Source of the DNA: Phaeodactylum tricornutum CCAP 1055/1 | Taxonomy: Eukaryota; Bacillariophyta; Bacillariophyceae; Surirellales; Neidiaceae | Assembly: GCF_000150955.2 (NCBI RefSeq) | Contig: NC_011669.1 | Span: forward strand, 1,370,993-1,434,992 | Reading direction: 5' to 3' | Length of the DNA stretch: 64,000 bases | Shown here: positions 29,075 through 38,583 of the stretch, in pieces | Layout: each line of letters starts with the position of its first letter | Numbering within the stretch: position 1 is the first letter of the stretch | Translations under genes and position numbers: made by a program | Notes under the pieces: model-generated | The model's database searches: none | The model's input: the letters and a program-made list of their open reading frames with translations, nothing else | What the model was told of the DNA's origin: nothing

Positions 29075-30292
29075 ATGGACAGCTCCATAAAACAGATGCC
29101 TGACAAAAGTATAGTTGACAGGCAAGAATGGGAAACTGTCAGTATACTCTTTCCAACCAATTCCGGGCCAGATACCAATCTTTGCGATTACATCGGTTTT
29201 GATTGCAAGCGCTTGGGGGAGCGCTTTTTATTTCCGGAACAATACGACTCTGCCTCAAAAGAAGTCAGAGCTCGTTTAGCCATGGCACTCAAGATTGCGG
29301 CTGCGCACGCAAAAGTTCCCCTCGTGGAACGGGGATGGGACATGAAGAGGAAACAGATGCGCTTTGAGTGCTTTCGAAGCAGAGCTCGTGGGAACAAGCG
29401 GAAACTAGAAAAGAATGCATCCAGCCTTGAGAAGAAAACTCGCAGATCTTCCTCTAAACGTGCACCCAAGGGGAAACAGTGTGTCTTTCGTTTCCATGTG
29501 TATTGGCTACCAGAAGAGAAGCGATGGTGTCTGTTTGGAGGTACTCGCGGAAACTGCAACACCCATTGTTATCATTTACCAATGGAGCCGTCTGAGGTTC
29601 AAAAGAGACTTGCGTCCATTAACAGTAAGTACAACAATGCAAAAAGTGCTAGGGATGTAACAAAAGGAAACGCTCCGCCAACTGTGATTGGGCAATCTTT
29701 GGAGCTCCAAACTCAAGACACTGGGCGGGGGCAAATGGGAAATGATCACAAAGAGTTGACTGAGTTTCCGGCATGTCAGACAATTGATAGTTCTGCACAG
29801 TGTTCCTTACAAAAAATGAGATCTGGTCAATTATTTGGATCAAATTGTACCTGCGGGTCATCTCTTGTTACTGTTGTGCATGAGCTTGCAAGACCCTCTC
29901 AGCAACATGGAACGAATGATGGATTGGAGAGAGGAGAAGGTGGTTTCTGTGATGAAACTTTGGATTTTCCAGTGGACATGGAAGAATTGAATTACTTTCC
30001 AGAAAAAGTGGACGAGTCTCCTTACATGCACAATCTGCATCTCTACCAAGAAATGGCTAGGCTAGCCTCTTTTGATCAAGAAGCTGCAGAGTTAATGACA
30101 AAGCTCATGAGAGAAGCCTTAGAGAAGATGCGGATACACGTTGCGGAAAGGGCTGGTGATGCACATTTCACTGATTCAAGAATCAGAAAGGAACGGGAAC
30201 GCCACGAGTTGAGGTCTAGCAGCTATGGTCCTTCAGAAGGTAGCATATCAAGTATATTGCCAAAAAAGAAACGAAAAGATCCCCCTATTTAA
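29075..30292 (+). CDS. Zinc-finger protein related to FAR1/MULE (WRKY-GCM1) DNA-binding domains
   Basis: 405 residues from the first ATG; the frame is open further upstream without a Met. Residues about 40-170 look like the N-terminal DNA-binding domain found in FAR1-type and Mutator-like proteins: a Cys in MRFECFRSR, a basic stretch, KGKQCVFRFHVYWLPEEKRW and GGTRGNCNTHCYHLP, giving a Cys/Cys/His/His pattern. No transposase catalytic core follows; the rest is polar, with an acidic region (DFPVDMEELNYFPEKVDESP), a helical stretch and a basic C-terminus (LPKKKRKDP) resembling a nuclear localisation signal. I infer a host DNA-binding protein derived from, or sharing a domain with, transposases. 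Base composition is more AT-rich than its neighbours. Confidence 0.6.
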   Translation: MDSSIKQMPDKSIVDRQEWETVSILFPTNSGPDTNLCDYIGFDCKRLGERFLFPEQYDSASKEVRARLAMALKIAAAHAKVPLVERGWDMKRKQMRFECFRSRARGNKRKLEKNASSLEKKTRRSSSKRAPKGKQCVFRFHVYWLPEEKRWCLFGGTRGNCNTHCYHLPMEPSEVQKRLASINSKYNNAKSARDVTKGNAPPTVIGQSLELQTQDTGRGQMGNDHKELTEFPACQTIDSSAQCSLQKMRSGQLFGSNCTCGSSLVTVVHELARPSQQHGTNDGLERGEGGFCDETLDFPVDMEELNYFPEKVDESPYMHNLHLYQEMARLASFDQEAAELMTKLMREALEKMRIHVAERAGDAHFTDSRIRKERERHELRSSSYGPSEGSISSILPKKKRKDPPI

Positions 30293-30686
30293 CAAAGTGG
30301 CGCAAACAAATTGCATTCATATTTAATGTTAGAATCATCAAATGAAGCTGCAAACAATATTTTTCAACGATGGAGTCGACTCAGAGCTATTGTCATGCTG
30401 TGATGGCTGTCTTGCTAGCAACCAAAGATGCTACTATATTTGCTGCGCCAACATGTACAATTTCTCTCCACTTTCCTGTTTTTCACGTCCCGCACGACGA
30501 CGCGCCGGACTGCCCCCTTTTTACTGGTTACTGGTAGGTTTGGGTTTTCATCCTGACTGCGCTAACAGTAAGTTGTTTTGAGGAGACTTGCGTCATCACT
30601 CCTGAAAACCGATGACCAAGATAAGGATAGAAATGGCATGACGCCATCGACATCTCCATAAGCACCGGCGGTAAACAGAAAGCGGT
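30293..30686. other. Short gene-free stretch
   Basis: 3' end of the zinc-finger gene and promoter of the next gene, including TAACAGTAAG near 30567. Nothing else seen. Confidence 0.45.
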
Positions 30687-31760
30687 ATGAGACCATCTGG
30701 TTTCAGCTTGGTGTTTGCGCAATTGTTTGTCGTTACTATTCGTGATGGCGGCATAGTGCACGGGTTATTAAAACCAATTTCGGCCAACCGAAGATGCTGT
30801 ACGCTTTCAACAGCTCGACGGTCGTCCCGTAAAACCACAACGGTAGACATTCCGGGATGCAATGAGCAAGTCGCGGACACAGTAGATTCACAAGAATGTC
30901 GGTCGACGGTTCGAAGACAGTCCATCCTAGCAATTGGCTCCGCGGTGGCGACAGTCATGGGTTCCAGTGAGTGCCGGCCAGCGAGCGCGTACGACATTGG
31001 TAGGCGATTCCCTGCCGAGCTGGACGCCAGCGACAACGATGGCACGTTTATTGACGGTCGGCAACGAAAGCTGGAACAGTTGCAAGAGCAAGATCTGCAA
31101 CGTGATTCTCCGCTCGTTTTGGGACCTCTGAGTAAATTGTTGAGTTCCGGTTTGTGGGGTTCCGCCTTGTGGTTTCTTTTGGGATCGCGATCGAATCCGC
31201 TCGTCACGCCCCTGGCCAACGTGCTCTATCGCGAAGATCAGCAGGAGTGGCTGAAAGATCGCAACGATGGACTCTTTGGTGATATTCCTTTGCCATTTTT
31301 GTTGGTATTGGCGGTCGTGTTTGTAGCCTTGGGTTTTGGGGCCGACGCCATGATCGTGGCCTTGTCGGAAGGCGATCGCAACATTAGTCTGCAGCTAGCG
31401 GGTGTGTCGTTAATTAGTGGTGGGGCGCTAGAGTTGGGCCGCATTGCGAGCGGCGAAAAGAAACCAACCCGCGAAGAATCTGATCGGGACGAGCTTCTGA
31501 CGGAAGAGTTCGACATTTTTGCCGAAAAACGGCTTCTACAAGGAGGGAATTGTCACCGGACCGATGTGGTCCGATCCTTTCGAAGATACTATGCAAAATA
31601 TCGTCAGCCCGACAATCCTGAATGCCCTTTATCGGATCTAGAAATAGAGCAGTTGCTGCGAAACTGGGGCCGGCCTAGAGGTCTCGAAATGAGTTCCGCT
31701 GGATTTTTCTCTGGCATCAGAATCAACAAAGATGCGGATGTCTTTGTCAGTAGGATATAG
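30687..31760 (+). CDS. Plastid/thylakoid membrane protein, unknown function
   Basis: 357 residues, family not recognised. The N-terminus begins hydrophobic (GFSLVFAQLFVVTI), and around residue 80 is a twin-arginine-like second signal, TVRRQSILAIGSAVATVM, ending RPASAYD, an AxA-type cleavage site. This arrangement suits import into the plastid and then insertion into or transport across the thylakoid. The mature part has a Leu/Gln-rich helix, then two or three probable membrane segments (LLSSGLWGSALWFLLGS; PFLLVLAVVFVALGFGADAM; LAGVSLISGGALELG), and a soluble C-terminal domain of about 110 residues (DVVRSFRRYYAKYRQPDNPE, LSDLEIEQLLRNWGR). A role in thylakoid biology is inference from targeting only. 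Confidence 0.65.
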   Translation: MRPSGFSLVFAQLFVVTIRDGGIVHGLLKPISANRRCCTLSTARRSSRKTTTVDIPGCNEQVADTVDSQECRSTVRRQSILAIGSAVATVMGSSECRPASAYDIGRRFPAELDASDNDGTFIDGRQRKLEQLQEQDLQRDSPLVLGPLSKLLSSGLWGSALWFLLGSRSNPLVTPLANVLYREDQQEWLKDRNDGLFGDIPLPFLLVLAVVFVALGFGADAMIVALSEGDRNISLQLAGVSLISGGALELGRIASGEKKPTREESDRDELLTEEFDIFAEKRLLQGGNCHRTDVVRSFRRYYAKYRQPDNPECPLSDLEIEQLLRNWGRPRGLEMSSAGFFSGIRINKDADVFVSRI

Positions 31761-31978
31761 GAATGCTTTCACTGAAAGTAGCTACAATGCAAATAATTTT
31801 GAGGTAGTCTTTTAGTCTTACAAATGTACTCCACAGTTGCTATGTGCGCCGGCTACAACGCTCGACAGGTGATGCGTACAATCGACGTGCTACGATTGCG
31901 TCCAATCGGAAGGGAATCAAAGTTGCACACAAAGTACTTCTGCACTGGACGATTCCAATAGGATAAATTACGAGGTGT

Positions 31979-32648
31979 CTAGATTGCTCTAGCAACATTG
32001 TCGATCCGATTGCTGTACAGGTGTAGAGGCCAGGCCGCTCCAGGTTGATGAGGTACCGGTACCAGTTCTCGTTGGATCGGGGTGCGGTCGGGCAAGGGCG
32101 ACATGTAGGTGAGAATACAGCGAGCGGTCCGTGGTAAATGAGGGTGAAGGATCCGCAGACCCCGGGGAATCAGGTATAAAAAGAAGACGGTCACGTTCGC
32201 GTAGAGATCCGTGGCGTCGAGTGCGTTGGTGCAATGAAACGAGACTTGCACGGCTGGATGGATGTGTCCCTGCTCCCGGGCTACACGCAAGGCGGCGTTC
32301 GCACATTCTACGCGTTCGTAATCTACATCTATTCCGATAAAGGAGACGATAGATTCGTTGGGGCGGGAAGAAACCCACGAACTCAATTGCGACCCGTTCG
32401 TTTGACTGAAAGCGGTCGCCCACTGAAGCAACACGCGACCCTGTGTGTTTGTTTCAGATGAAGCCAACTTTTCAATGAGACAAAGGACGAAGATCATAAC
32501 CATCACAAACAGTAATAGTTCATCATTCACTCACGTCTCCACATCCGACATCGCCGACGAGGTCTCCAGGCTGCAGGGGAACCCAGGCAATGGCCTTGGC
32601 GATAACCGTATCGGGGGTACTCCAGAGCTTTTTCCGGGGTGCCAACAT
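31979..32648 (-). CDS. FAM173/ATPSCKMT-like methyltransferase, 2 exons
   Basis: Exons on the minus strand: 32648-32535 and 32440-31979 (191 residues). Splicing (GTGAGT..ACACAG) joins GDVGCGD to GRVLLQW, rebuilding an unbroken SAM-binding motif I, GDLVGDVGCGDGRVLLQ; neither exon alone has it, which is strong support. Upstream is KKLWSTPDTVIAKAIAWVPL, similar to the conserved approach helix of FAM173-type protein lysine methyltransferases (mitochondrial ATP-synthase c-subunit and ANT methylation). Motif II is FIGIDVDYERVECANAALR, and VTVFFLYLIPRGLRILHPHL resembles the post-I region. The ATG is the first after an in-frame upstream stop. No transmembrane anchor is present, unlike animal FAM173. 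Substrate unknown. Confidence 0.75.
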
Positions 32649-33168
32649 GAAGCTAGAACTCGTCGCGAGCGAGCGAAACCATACCGTTAGAGACGCTTAG
32701 CACTCGGTACTTGTATATTCCGGGAGAAAGTTTACGGATGCAAATAGTTCATCAGCATCTGGTTGACCACACTGTCAATGTTCTTTGGCGGGGAGAGAGA
32801 TGCCATAGTACCGGCGTCATCCCAGTCCTTCGAGCTGTTTTCGAGTCCTGGATTGCGTCGTCGGAATAGTACAAGCAGACACGACACGGATAACTTTTAG
32901 TTAATATTAATTGATTCGTTTATCTGGCGTAACGCTTTTTTGGCGTTCGAGCTTGTTCGTTGTACATTTCCGCTTCACGACGCTACACAGTATGAAAGAA
33001 CCATGGTCGCATATTTTTGAATAGTGACGGGTGCCGTATTGATTTACTACTTTACATCAGGACGTTTTCTACGGCGGATCCATCTATCTCACAGAAATCC
33101 AAGGTCCAATACGAATCCGTATTTTCTAGAAGGAATGAAACACCAACACCGTTTGTGACCTTGGAAGT
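32649..33168. other. Divergent intergenic region
   Basis: Promoters of the methyltransferase and Wss1-like genes. No gene or recognisable element beyond AT-rich runs near 32900. Confidence 0.45.
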
Positions 33169-34353
33169 ATGCCTCCCAGCAACCGAATTCACACGTTGGA
33201 CGATCTATCCCGAGCCGCCTCTCCGGTTGGTGATGGCGAGGATTGGGGCACCCTTCCAGCGGTAGATCCGGATTCCAACAAGACTCATGCCCCGTCAATC
33301 CCGTGCTTTCATCTACCCTCCTTACCCGGCGCGGAACAGGCCCGGAACATGCTCGAACGCGTCGTTCGCGAGTTTGCCCCCATCGTCCACCGCCGGGGCT
33401 ACCACGTCCGCTCCGTCTCCGAGTTGTGCTGTTGCCACGATGGTCTCGACTTTGACAATACCGTTCCTCGACGCCGGAAACGACGTCGCGTGGCATCCAA
33501 CGTGTGGGGGTACAACCAGACGACCTTTGCACGCGGACGGCCCCGTTCGCACACGATCCATTTGCGTCTCCGCCACGCCACGGCGCACCACCGTAGTCAC
33601 GCGTACGAAGATGTCGCGGGGACGCTGGCGCACGAACTAGCGCATTGTGAACATAGTGCACATGATACGAAGTTTTATAAGCTCATGGACGAAATTCTGG
33701 ACGAGCACGCGGCGTTGATGGCCTCGTGCTTAACGCGAGACGGGGGCCGAACACGTACGCCGGCGTTTGGGGGAACCGGGCAAGCGTTGGGTGGCAACAG
33801 CGGAATAGCGAACCTCACTGCCGCCCAAAATCGGCAACAACCTTTAGCAACGGTATCCAAGGGGTACAAGCTGGGTGGCGACGGCTGTTTTACGCAATGG
33901 ATGACTCCTGCGGAAGCGGCGGTGGTGGCGGCTGAAGCGAGACGCCGGCAACAGCAGCTGCGTCTCCGAGGGGATCGCTGTTGTAGGCCTTGTACAATTG
34001 AGATTTTTGAGGGTGGTGAAGAAACAGAGAACGAAGAAGATCGAAAGCCAGCGTCTTTGGAATCATCAAAGAAGCGACCTCTGGTGAATGTGCCTACCAA
34101 CGCGTTGCGACCATTTCGCAGAAGCCTTACGAAGCCGGCTCCTCCACAGGAGGTGATTGATCTCACAAAAGAGTGTGAAGACAGTGCTAGCAAAGATTTT
34201 CCTACCCTTACAGCTCCGAAGATGGCAGAAACCTCCATTGGCGGGAAACAACCGACAGCCACATGGTCCTGTGGCGCGTGTACATTTACGAATAAACCAA
34301 AGGCTCTCGCTTGTTCAATTTGTCAGACGAAACGTGGGTCACTCACAGGGTAG
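33169..34353 (+). CDS. Wss1-like WLM metalloprotease with SUMO-interacting motif and RanBP2 zinc finger
   Basis: 394 residues. Wss1/SPRTN-type proteases digest DNA-protein crosslinks in the nucleus. The WLM domain occupies residues about 40-190: ARNMLERVVREFAPIVHRRG, SHTIHLRLRH, then the zinc-binding catalytic motif GTLAHELAHCEHSAHDTKF (HExxH form HELAH plus the later His) and FYKLMDEILDE. A disordered, charged region follows, with EVIDLTKE near residue 330, a good SUMO-interacting motif. The C-terminus is a RanBP2-type zinc finger (WSCGACTFTNKPKALACSIC) with four Cys, typical of Wss1 relatives. The SUMO and zinc-finger modules fit recruitment to SUMOylated crosslinks or ubiquitin. Convergent with DENR, 94 bp apart. 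Confidence 0.9.
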   Translation: MPPSNRIHTLDDLSRAASPVGDGEDWGTLPAVDPDSNKTHAPSIPCFHLPSLPGAEQARNMLERVVREFAPIVHRRGYHVRSVSELCCCHDGLDFDNTVPRRRKRRRVASNVWGYNQTTFARGRPRSHTIHLRLRHATAHHRSHAYEDVAGTLAHELAHCEHSAHDTKFYKLMDEILDEHAALMASCLTRDGGRTRTPAFGGTGQALGGNSGIANLTAAQNRQQPLATVSKGYKLGGDGCFTQWMTPAEAAVVAAEARRRQQQLRLRGDRCCRPCTIEIFEGGEETENEEDRKPASLESSKKRPLVNVPTNALRPFRRSLTKPAPPQEVIDLTKECEDSASKDFPTLTAPKMAETSIGGKQPTATWSCGACTFTNKPKALACSICQTKRGSLTG

Positions 34354-34447
34354 TATGGCTACAGCACTAGTGTTTGAAACGATTGTAAAAACATCCTTTC
34401 CCGGAATTCTAGTAAAAAAGGGACTGTACTTTCTGTTATACTGTTTG

Positions 34448-35323
34448 TTAGCGCAGAGGAACCACATCCCCATCCATATCCAAAAAGACACACGACTCGG
34501 CTACCCCGAACTTGTCCACAATCATTTCCGCCACGTCTACTTGGTGATCTCCTTGAATAATAATTTCCTTGGTGCCCACGGCGGTTTCCTTTACGGATGA
34601 GCTTCCCGCGAATCGTTTGGAGAACATTTTGGACGCGTCCTTGAGTTTGATTCCGGGCACCGTCTCCATGCCTTGAATGACCGTCAAGTGACGCCTTTTT
34701 CTCTGTGATATTTTCTGGACGACGACCCGCGTGGCTACGGTTCCCTCGCTCACTTTCTTGGCGGCGGCTCCGCGACGCTTCTTGTTCTTTTGGTTACTAT
34801 CACTCGTCACGTCGGCACCATCCGCTGGCACCCGATTGTCGTCGTCGTCAGCGTCGTCGTCGTTCGACTCTTCGTCGTCGTCATAGTCCGCAGAATCACT
34901 GTAGTACGGATCACTCGGTTCGGGTCCGTACTTTTTCGTCAAGGCCAAAAAGAGCTTATCCTCCTTGCCCGCATACTTTTCCAACAGAGCCGGTACGGAA
35001 TCGACCTTGTCCGGAACGTATTGTTCGTAAAAGGCCGTCAACCGATCGGCCGTCGTCCAGGGGTGTGCGGGTCGGGCCGGCGTGGGGACGTCGGTGGTGG
35101 GTTTCACAGATGCGGGTGCCGTAACGACGGTCCCGCGTCGTTCCGCGAGGAGTGCACGTAGCTCGGGATGGTGACGAGCCAACCAGGGATCGCAGTGTGT
35201 TTCAAAGTCCGGACCGTACGGACAGTACTCCGGGGGCATGCCGCAGGCACCACAGTAAACAACTGAACGCCGCGGCAGCAAATTGCTGTCGTTGTCCTCG
35301 GGAATGGCCACGGTTTCGCTCAT
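34448..35323 (-). CDS. DENR: Density-regulated protein (DENR), SUI1-domain translation factor
   Basis: 291 residues. DENR with MCT-1 promotes re-initiation and ribosome recycling on the 40S subunit. The N-terminal zinc-binding-like segment VVYCGACGMPPEYCPYGPDF is the family hallmark. Next are a low-complexity region, an acidic run (YDDDEESNDDDADDDDN), then a C-terminal SUI1/eIF1 fold: VVVQKISQRKRRHLTVIQGM, KDASKMFSKRFAGSSSVKE, TKEIIIQGDHQVDVAEMIVD and FLDMDGDVVPLR. It is longer than human DENR mainly because of the Pro/Thr-rich and acidic middle. A TGACTGTGA element sits 201 bp upstream. Confidence 0.94.
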   Translation of the reverse strand: MSETVAIPEDNDSNLLPRRSVVYCGACGMPPEYCPYGPDFETHCDPWLARHHPELRALLAERRGTVVTAPASVKPTTDVPTPARPAHPWTTADRLTAFYEQYVPDKVDSVPALLEKYAGKEDKLFLALTKKYGPEPSDPYYSDSADYDDDEESNDDDADDDDNRVPADGADVTSDSNQKNKKRRGAAAKKVSEGTVATRVVVQKISQRKRRHLTVIQGMETVPGIKLKDASKMFSKRFAGSSSVKETAVGTKEIIIQGDHQVDVAEMIVDKFGVAESCVFLDMDGDVVPLR

Positions 35324-35870
35324 GAAGAATAGTGTGAGTTATAGGAGTAGATAGAAATAGAAAGAGCGAGTGTGTATGTTTGGTTTTCTGTGCGTCGGGC
35401 GGGCTGCTGTTACGGTGGAGATTGTCTCGAGCGAGATGATTGACAATCAGAGGTTTGGTTGTGAGTGTTTTGGGTTGCCTTGGAAGAGAGACACGTCGAA
35501 AAGCAAGGGAACAACAACACCCTTGACTGTGAATGTCTCTCTCTACTGCTAGCTAGAGAGAGCGAGGGGTATGGCAGGAGAGGTCTTTCGTTTCCACAAA
35601 GTACGGTCTGACCGTCCACATCACTGGGTGTGGTTAGCGAATGAACGGTTTTCGGTAGTTTGGATTCGACTTAGCATCCACGACTTCGCAAGTCGCGGTT
35701 CGCACAAGGGAAAGCGTTAAGGATCACCGTCCATCCGCAATCCGGCTCGTTCCTTATTTGGCCGATCCGGATGTTTTGTATTCTTTCGCAGAACTGTTCC
35801 GGTTGGTACCTTGACAACCGACTGCATAAAACAAGAGCAACTAACAACAGTTCGGGCTGGAGTGAATGTC
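35324..35870. other. Divergent intergenic region (DENR / ABC-class ATPase)
   Basis: Contains a TGACTGTGA copy (35524-35532) and GA-rich tracts. The ATPase frame is open back to 35811 without an ATG, and a CTTTCGCAG sequence near 35785-35793 could be a 3' splice site, so a missing 5' exon of the ATPase may lie here. Confidence 0.4.
35524..35532. promoter_or_regulatory. TGACTGTGA element
   Basis: Exact copy of the recurrent word, 201 bp upstream of DENR and 339 bp upstream of the ATPase ATG. Confidence 0.5.
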
Positions 35871-37970
35871 ATGTGGAAGATTCGAATCGTCGACGATCCT
35901 TTGGACGTGGCGGGACGGAATGATGCCACAGGAGTATTGCTTCTACAAAACAAGCTTGCGCACGCCACAATCTCGTTACTCGATCTTTTTCCGGACGTTC
36001 CAGAAGTGTCCGGCGAACGGATTGTCCAAACGGCGTTGGCCGACTTTGTGTCGAGGCAGTGGACTCGGGATTTACATCTCGTACACACGCACCACGAGCA
36101 GGGCTGTACCTTTGTGGTCGAGGCTTTGGAGAAGACGACGCTCCATACCCGCCATCGGAATCGAAGGAACCGATCCGTATCCCCGCACTGGACTCCGTAC
36201 ATGCTGGAACGCACCGATATTTGGTGTACTCCGACGGGTGTCTTGCACGTGTGGGTGCGGGTACTGGCCTACAACAACGACCCCACCGTCGTAGCGGGTG
36301 ATCATCCCAGTCCGGTCCGAAGAGATTGCGCATCCGACATCTTTCGGCACGGGCAAACGTGTGCCGTACGCACCATACTGGCGTCAGTCGTACCCGCCGA
36401 CACTGCCACATTCGTAGACGCTGCCCAAAGGCACGTTGCCACGGCGATGTGGCAGGAACGGCTGCGCGTACAGTTACGAGCCCACAACGCTGTGGCGTTT
36501 GTCGCCGACGGGTCCATCCTGCCACGCAAAAGCGGGGCCAGTCACGCTCCGATGGCCAGTCCTCCCGCTATTCCCTTTGCCGCACCCGTCGATAGTCCAC
36601 TCCGACGAGACGTCTCGGTTGATCTCGGCCCGTGGAAGACGTATCTATCCAAACCAACGCTTGCAGCCACGCCCGGTACTTGGCTTGTCGAAGAGACGGA
36701 TACAATCCTAACAATGACTGGTTTGCTGATTCCCCGGGGTGTTTCACTCATTGTGGGTGGCGGTTACCACGGCAAGTCGACGATTCTCCGATGCGTTGCC
36801 GCAGGCGTGTACAACAAAATTCCCGGTGACGGTCGTGAGTTTTGTGTCACCGTAGACGACGCCGTCACGGTGCGAGCCGAAGACGGGCGCTACGTGAACC
36901 GATGCAACGTGAGTGCTTTTATTGCCAATTTACCCGTCCTACCAAATAGTGCGTCCGATACAGTAAATATAACCAAGTCCTTTTCGACTGGTGAGGCATC
37001 GGGTTCCACCTCGCAGGCGGCCAACGTGGTGGAAGCGATGGAAATGGGAGCTTCGGCTTTTTTGGTGGATGAGGATGTGAGCGCGGCCAATTTTATGGCA
37101 CGAGACGGAAGGATGCGGGCACTGGTCATGGACGAGTCCATCACGCCACTGTTGTACCGCGTAAATGGGCTGTACCAGAAACACGGCATCTCTTCCGTTG
37201 TGGTGGTGGGTGGTGTTGGTGATTGGCTGGACGTGCCCGACGCCGTCATTCTCATGGACAAGTACGTGTGTCACGATGCGACCCAAAAAGCTCGATCGGT
37301 CAGTCGGCAGTTTTCGCATGGACACGTGCAGTATGGTGGACGAGGGGTGGTTCATCGACTAAATTGGGAAAGTACAGGAACCCCCAATCCACGCAGGCCC
37401 ACCGACGCATGGAGCCAAAAATTCGACCGCCAATCCACCGTTATTTCCTTATTGGACGGTGTTCAATCACTTGTTTTGCATCATGCTGAGGAAGATCAGG
37501 CTATTACAAATGACGAGGAGGAAGAAGAAGAAGCTATGATTGATTTGTCACGTTGTGAGCAACTGCTAGGGAAAAAACCTCAGCTGTACGGATGTGGTCT
37601 TTGCGTAGTTTGGTTGCTAGAAGCATCCCGCCAATACCCAAATCTAGGTTTGTCCGATCTTTTGCACAAGATGGATTCAGCCATTGACACGGAGGGACTA
37701 TTCAATGTAGTCTCGGCGGTCGGTGAGACCAATACTTCGTTACAGTCCGAATCGCTTCCGGCGAACGTGGGACTGCTGATCGAAACGTTGGGGTGCGCGT
37801 TTCGGCCGCGTCGGTTCGAAGTAGGCCAAGCATTAACTCGTCTCCGTGGTATTCAACTGGAAGAGCTACCGGTAGAAGAAGATCTAGTGGAAAAGGCGGC
37901 AAGAGAGGAAGAAGCGAGGAAAAGGCAAAGGCTGCGGGAGATATGGGAAGCCCGACGCCAAAAAGGATAA
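35871..37970 (+). CDS. Predicted ATPase of the ABC class (MRB1590-like)
   Basis: 699 residues from the first in-frame ATG; the frame is open 60 bases further upstream and the family's usual N-terminal start is not seen, so a short 5' exon may be missing. The family (predicted ABC-class ATPases of bacteria, protists and plants; one trypanosome member is linked to mitochondrial RNA editing) has no settled role. Features: FVADGSILPRKSG, a family signature just before the core; Walker A GGGYHGKST; a signature-like STGEASGSTSQA; Walker B ASAFLVDEDVSAANFM; then VVVVGGVGDWLDVPDAVI. The C-terminal about 180 residues carry a helical domain and end in a Glu/Arg-rich coiled segment. No leader peptide is evident with this start. 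Confidence 0.85.
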   Translation: MWKIRIVDDPLDVAGRNDATGVLLLQNKLAHATISLLDLFPDVPEVSGERIVQTALADFVSRQWTRDLHLVHTHHEQGCTFVVEALEKTTLHTRHRNRRNRSVSPHWTPYMLERTDIWCTPTGVLHVWVRVLAYNNDPTVVAGDHPSPVRRDCASDIFRHGQTCAVRTILASVVPADTATFVDAAQRHVATAMWQERLRVQLRAHNAVAFVADGSILPRKSGASHAPMASPPAIPFAAPVDSPLRRDVSVDLGPWKTYLSKPTLAATPGTWLVEETDTILTMTGLLIPRGVSLIVGGGYHGKSTILRCVAAGVYNKIPGDGREFCVTVDDAVTVRAEDGRYVNRCNVSAFIANLPVLPNSASDTVNITKSFSTGEASGSTSQAANVVEAMEMGASAFLVDEDVSAANFMARDGRMRALVMDESITPLLYRVNGLYQKHGISSVVVVGGVGDWLDVPDAVILMDKYVCHDATQKARSVSRQFSHGHVQYGGRGVVHRLNWESTGTPNPRRPTDAWSQKFDRQSTVISLLDGVQSLVLHHAEEDQAITNDEEEEEEAMIDLSRCEQLLGKKPQLYGCGLCVVWLLEASRQYPNLGLSDLLHKMDSAIDTEGLFNVVSAVGETNTSLQSESLPANVGLLIETLGCAFRPRRFEVGQALTRLRGIQLEELPVEEDLVEKAAREEEARKRQRLREIWEARRQKG

Positions 37971-38145
37971 ACCCAATGCGCCACATATTTCTAAAGGAAA
38001 AGAAGTACTGAAAATGTGTATTCAAGTATTGTTACTTTGCTGTAGCTTAGGGTTGTTGTGATCTGCCGTCGGGATGTGTAAACGTGATTGTCCTACTTCA
38101 TGGAACGTGTCAGGATGATTTGGCATGTGATGGTGGGTACCTTAT

Positions 38146-38583
38146 TTAGAGCTTGCTCCACTTATTCCCATCTGCCCACTGGATGCCATCCCCGGTCCAA
38201 GATCCCTCGATATTCCTAGGACCGCCTTTGCCAGAGAAGTCCACGGTAATTTTGTCACCGGCTATCTCACCGACCACTTTATACTTCTTGGTCTTTTCGC
38301 CTTTATTGCAACCAGGCGTGCCGTCTCTGAGGGAAATGGAGGCCGAAGCGCCGCTTGCCGTAATGAGGCGTTCGCAGCCCGGATGTTTGGGGTCGTTGTA
38401 GAAGCCGGAGTATTTGTCGGAAAAGCTCACGGCGTCAGCGACCAACGGAGTTGTCGCGACGGCACCGGCGATCGCCGCGGCGGCTGCCGCGTGGCGCAAT
38501 TGCTTGGGGATGACCCAGGCACATGCGGGGCCTGCCAACAAGGCGATGGTGCAAACGAACAGAGTAGTTGTGAATGATTTCAT
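38146..38583 (-). CDS. Small thylakoid-lumen-type protein of a diatom family
   Basis: 145 residues. MKSFTTTLFVCTIALLAGPACAWVIP is a clear signal peptide with an AW junction (aromatic residue after cleavage, as in diatom plastid preproteins), followed by a second Ala-rich hydrophobic signal (AAAAAAIAGAVATTPLVADA) like a thylakoid transfer domain. The mature part of about 95 residues has YSGFYNDPKHPGCERLI, a DGTPGCNKGE turn and DFSGKGGPRNIEGSWTGDGI, ending WADGNKWSKL. Two Cys (in GCERL and GCNKG) could form a disulfide in the lumen. I recall similar small proteins in several algae but no established function. Shares its upstream region with the YAE1-like gene. Confidence 0.78.
   Translation of the reverse strand: MKSFTTTLFVCTIALLAGPACAWVIPKQLRHAAAAAAIAGAVATTPLVADAVSFSDKYSGFYNDPKHPGCERLITASGASASISLRDGTPGCNKGEKTKKYKVVGEIAGDKITVDFSGKGGPRNIEGSWTGDGIQWADGNKWSKL

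Noticed and set aside
29075-30292. Reading the zinc-finger gene as a live mobile element
   Set aside because: No transposase core, terminal repeats or target duplication are visible.
35811-35870. Upstream start for the ABC-class ATPase
   Set aside because: The frame is open but has no ATG; a missing exon is possible but not demonstrable here.
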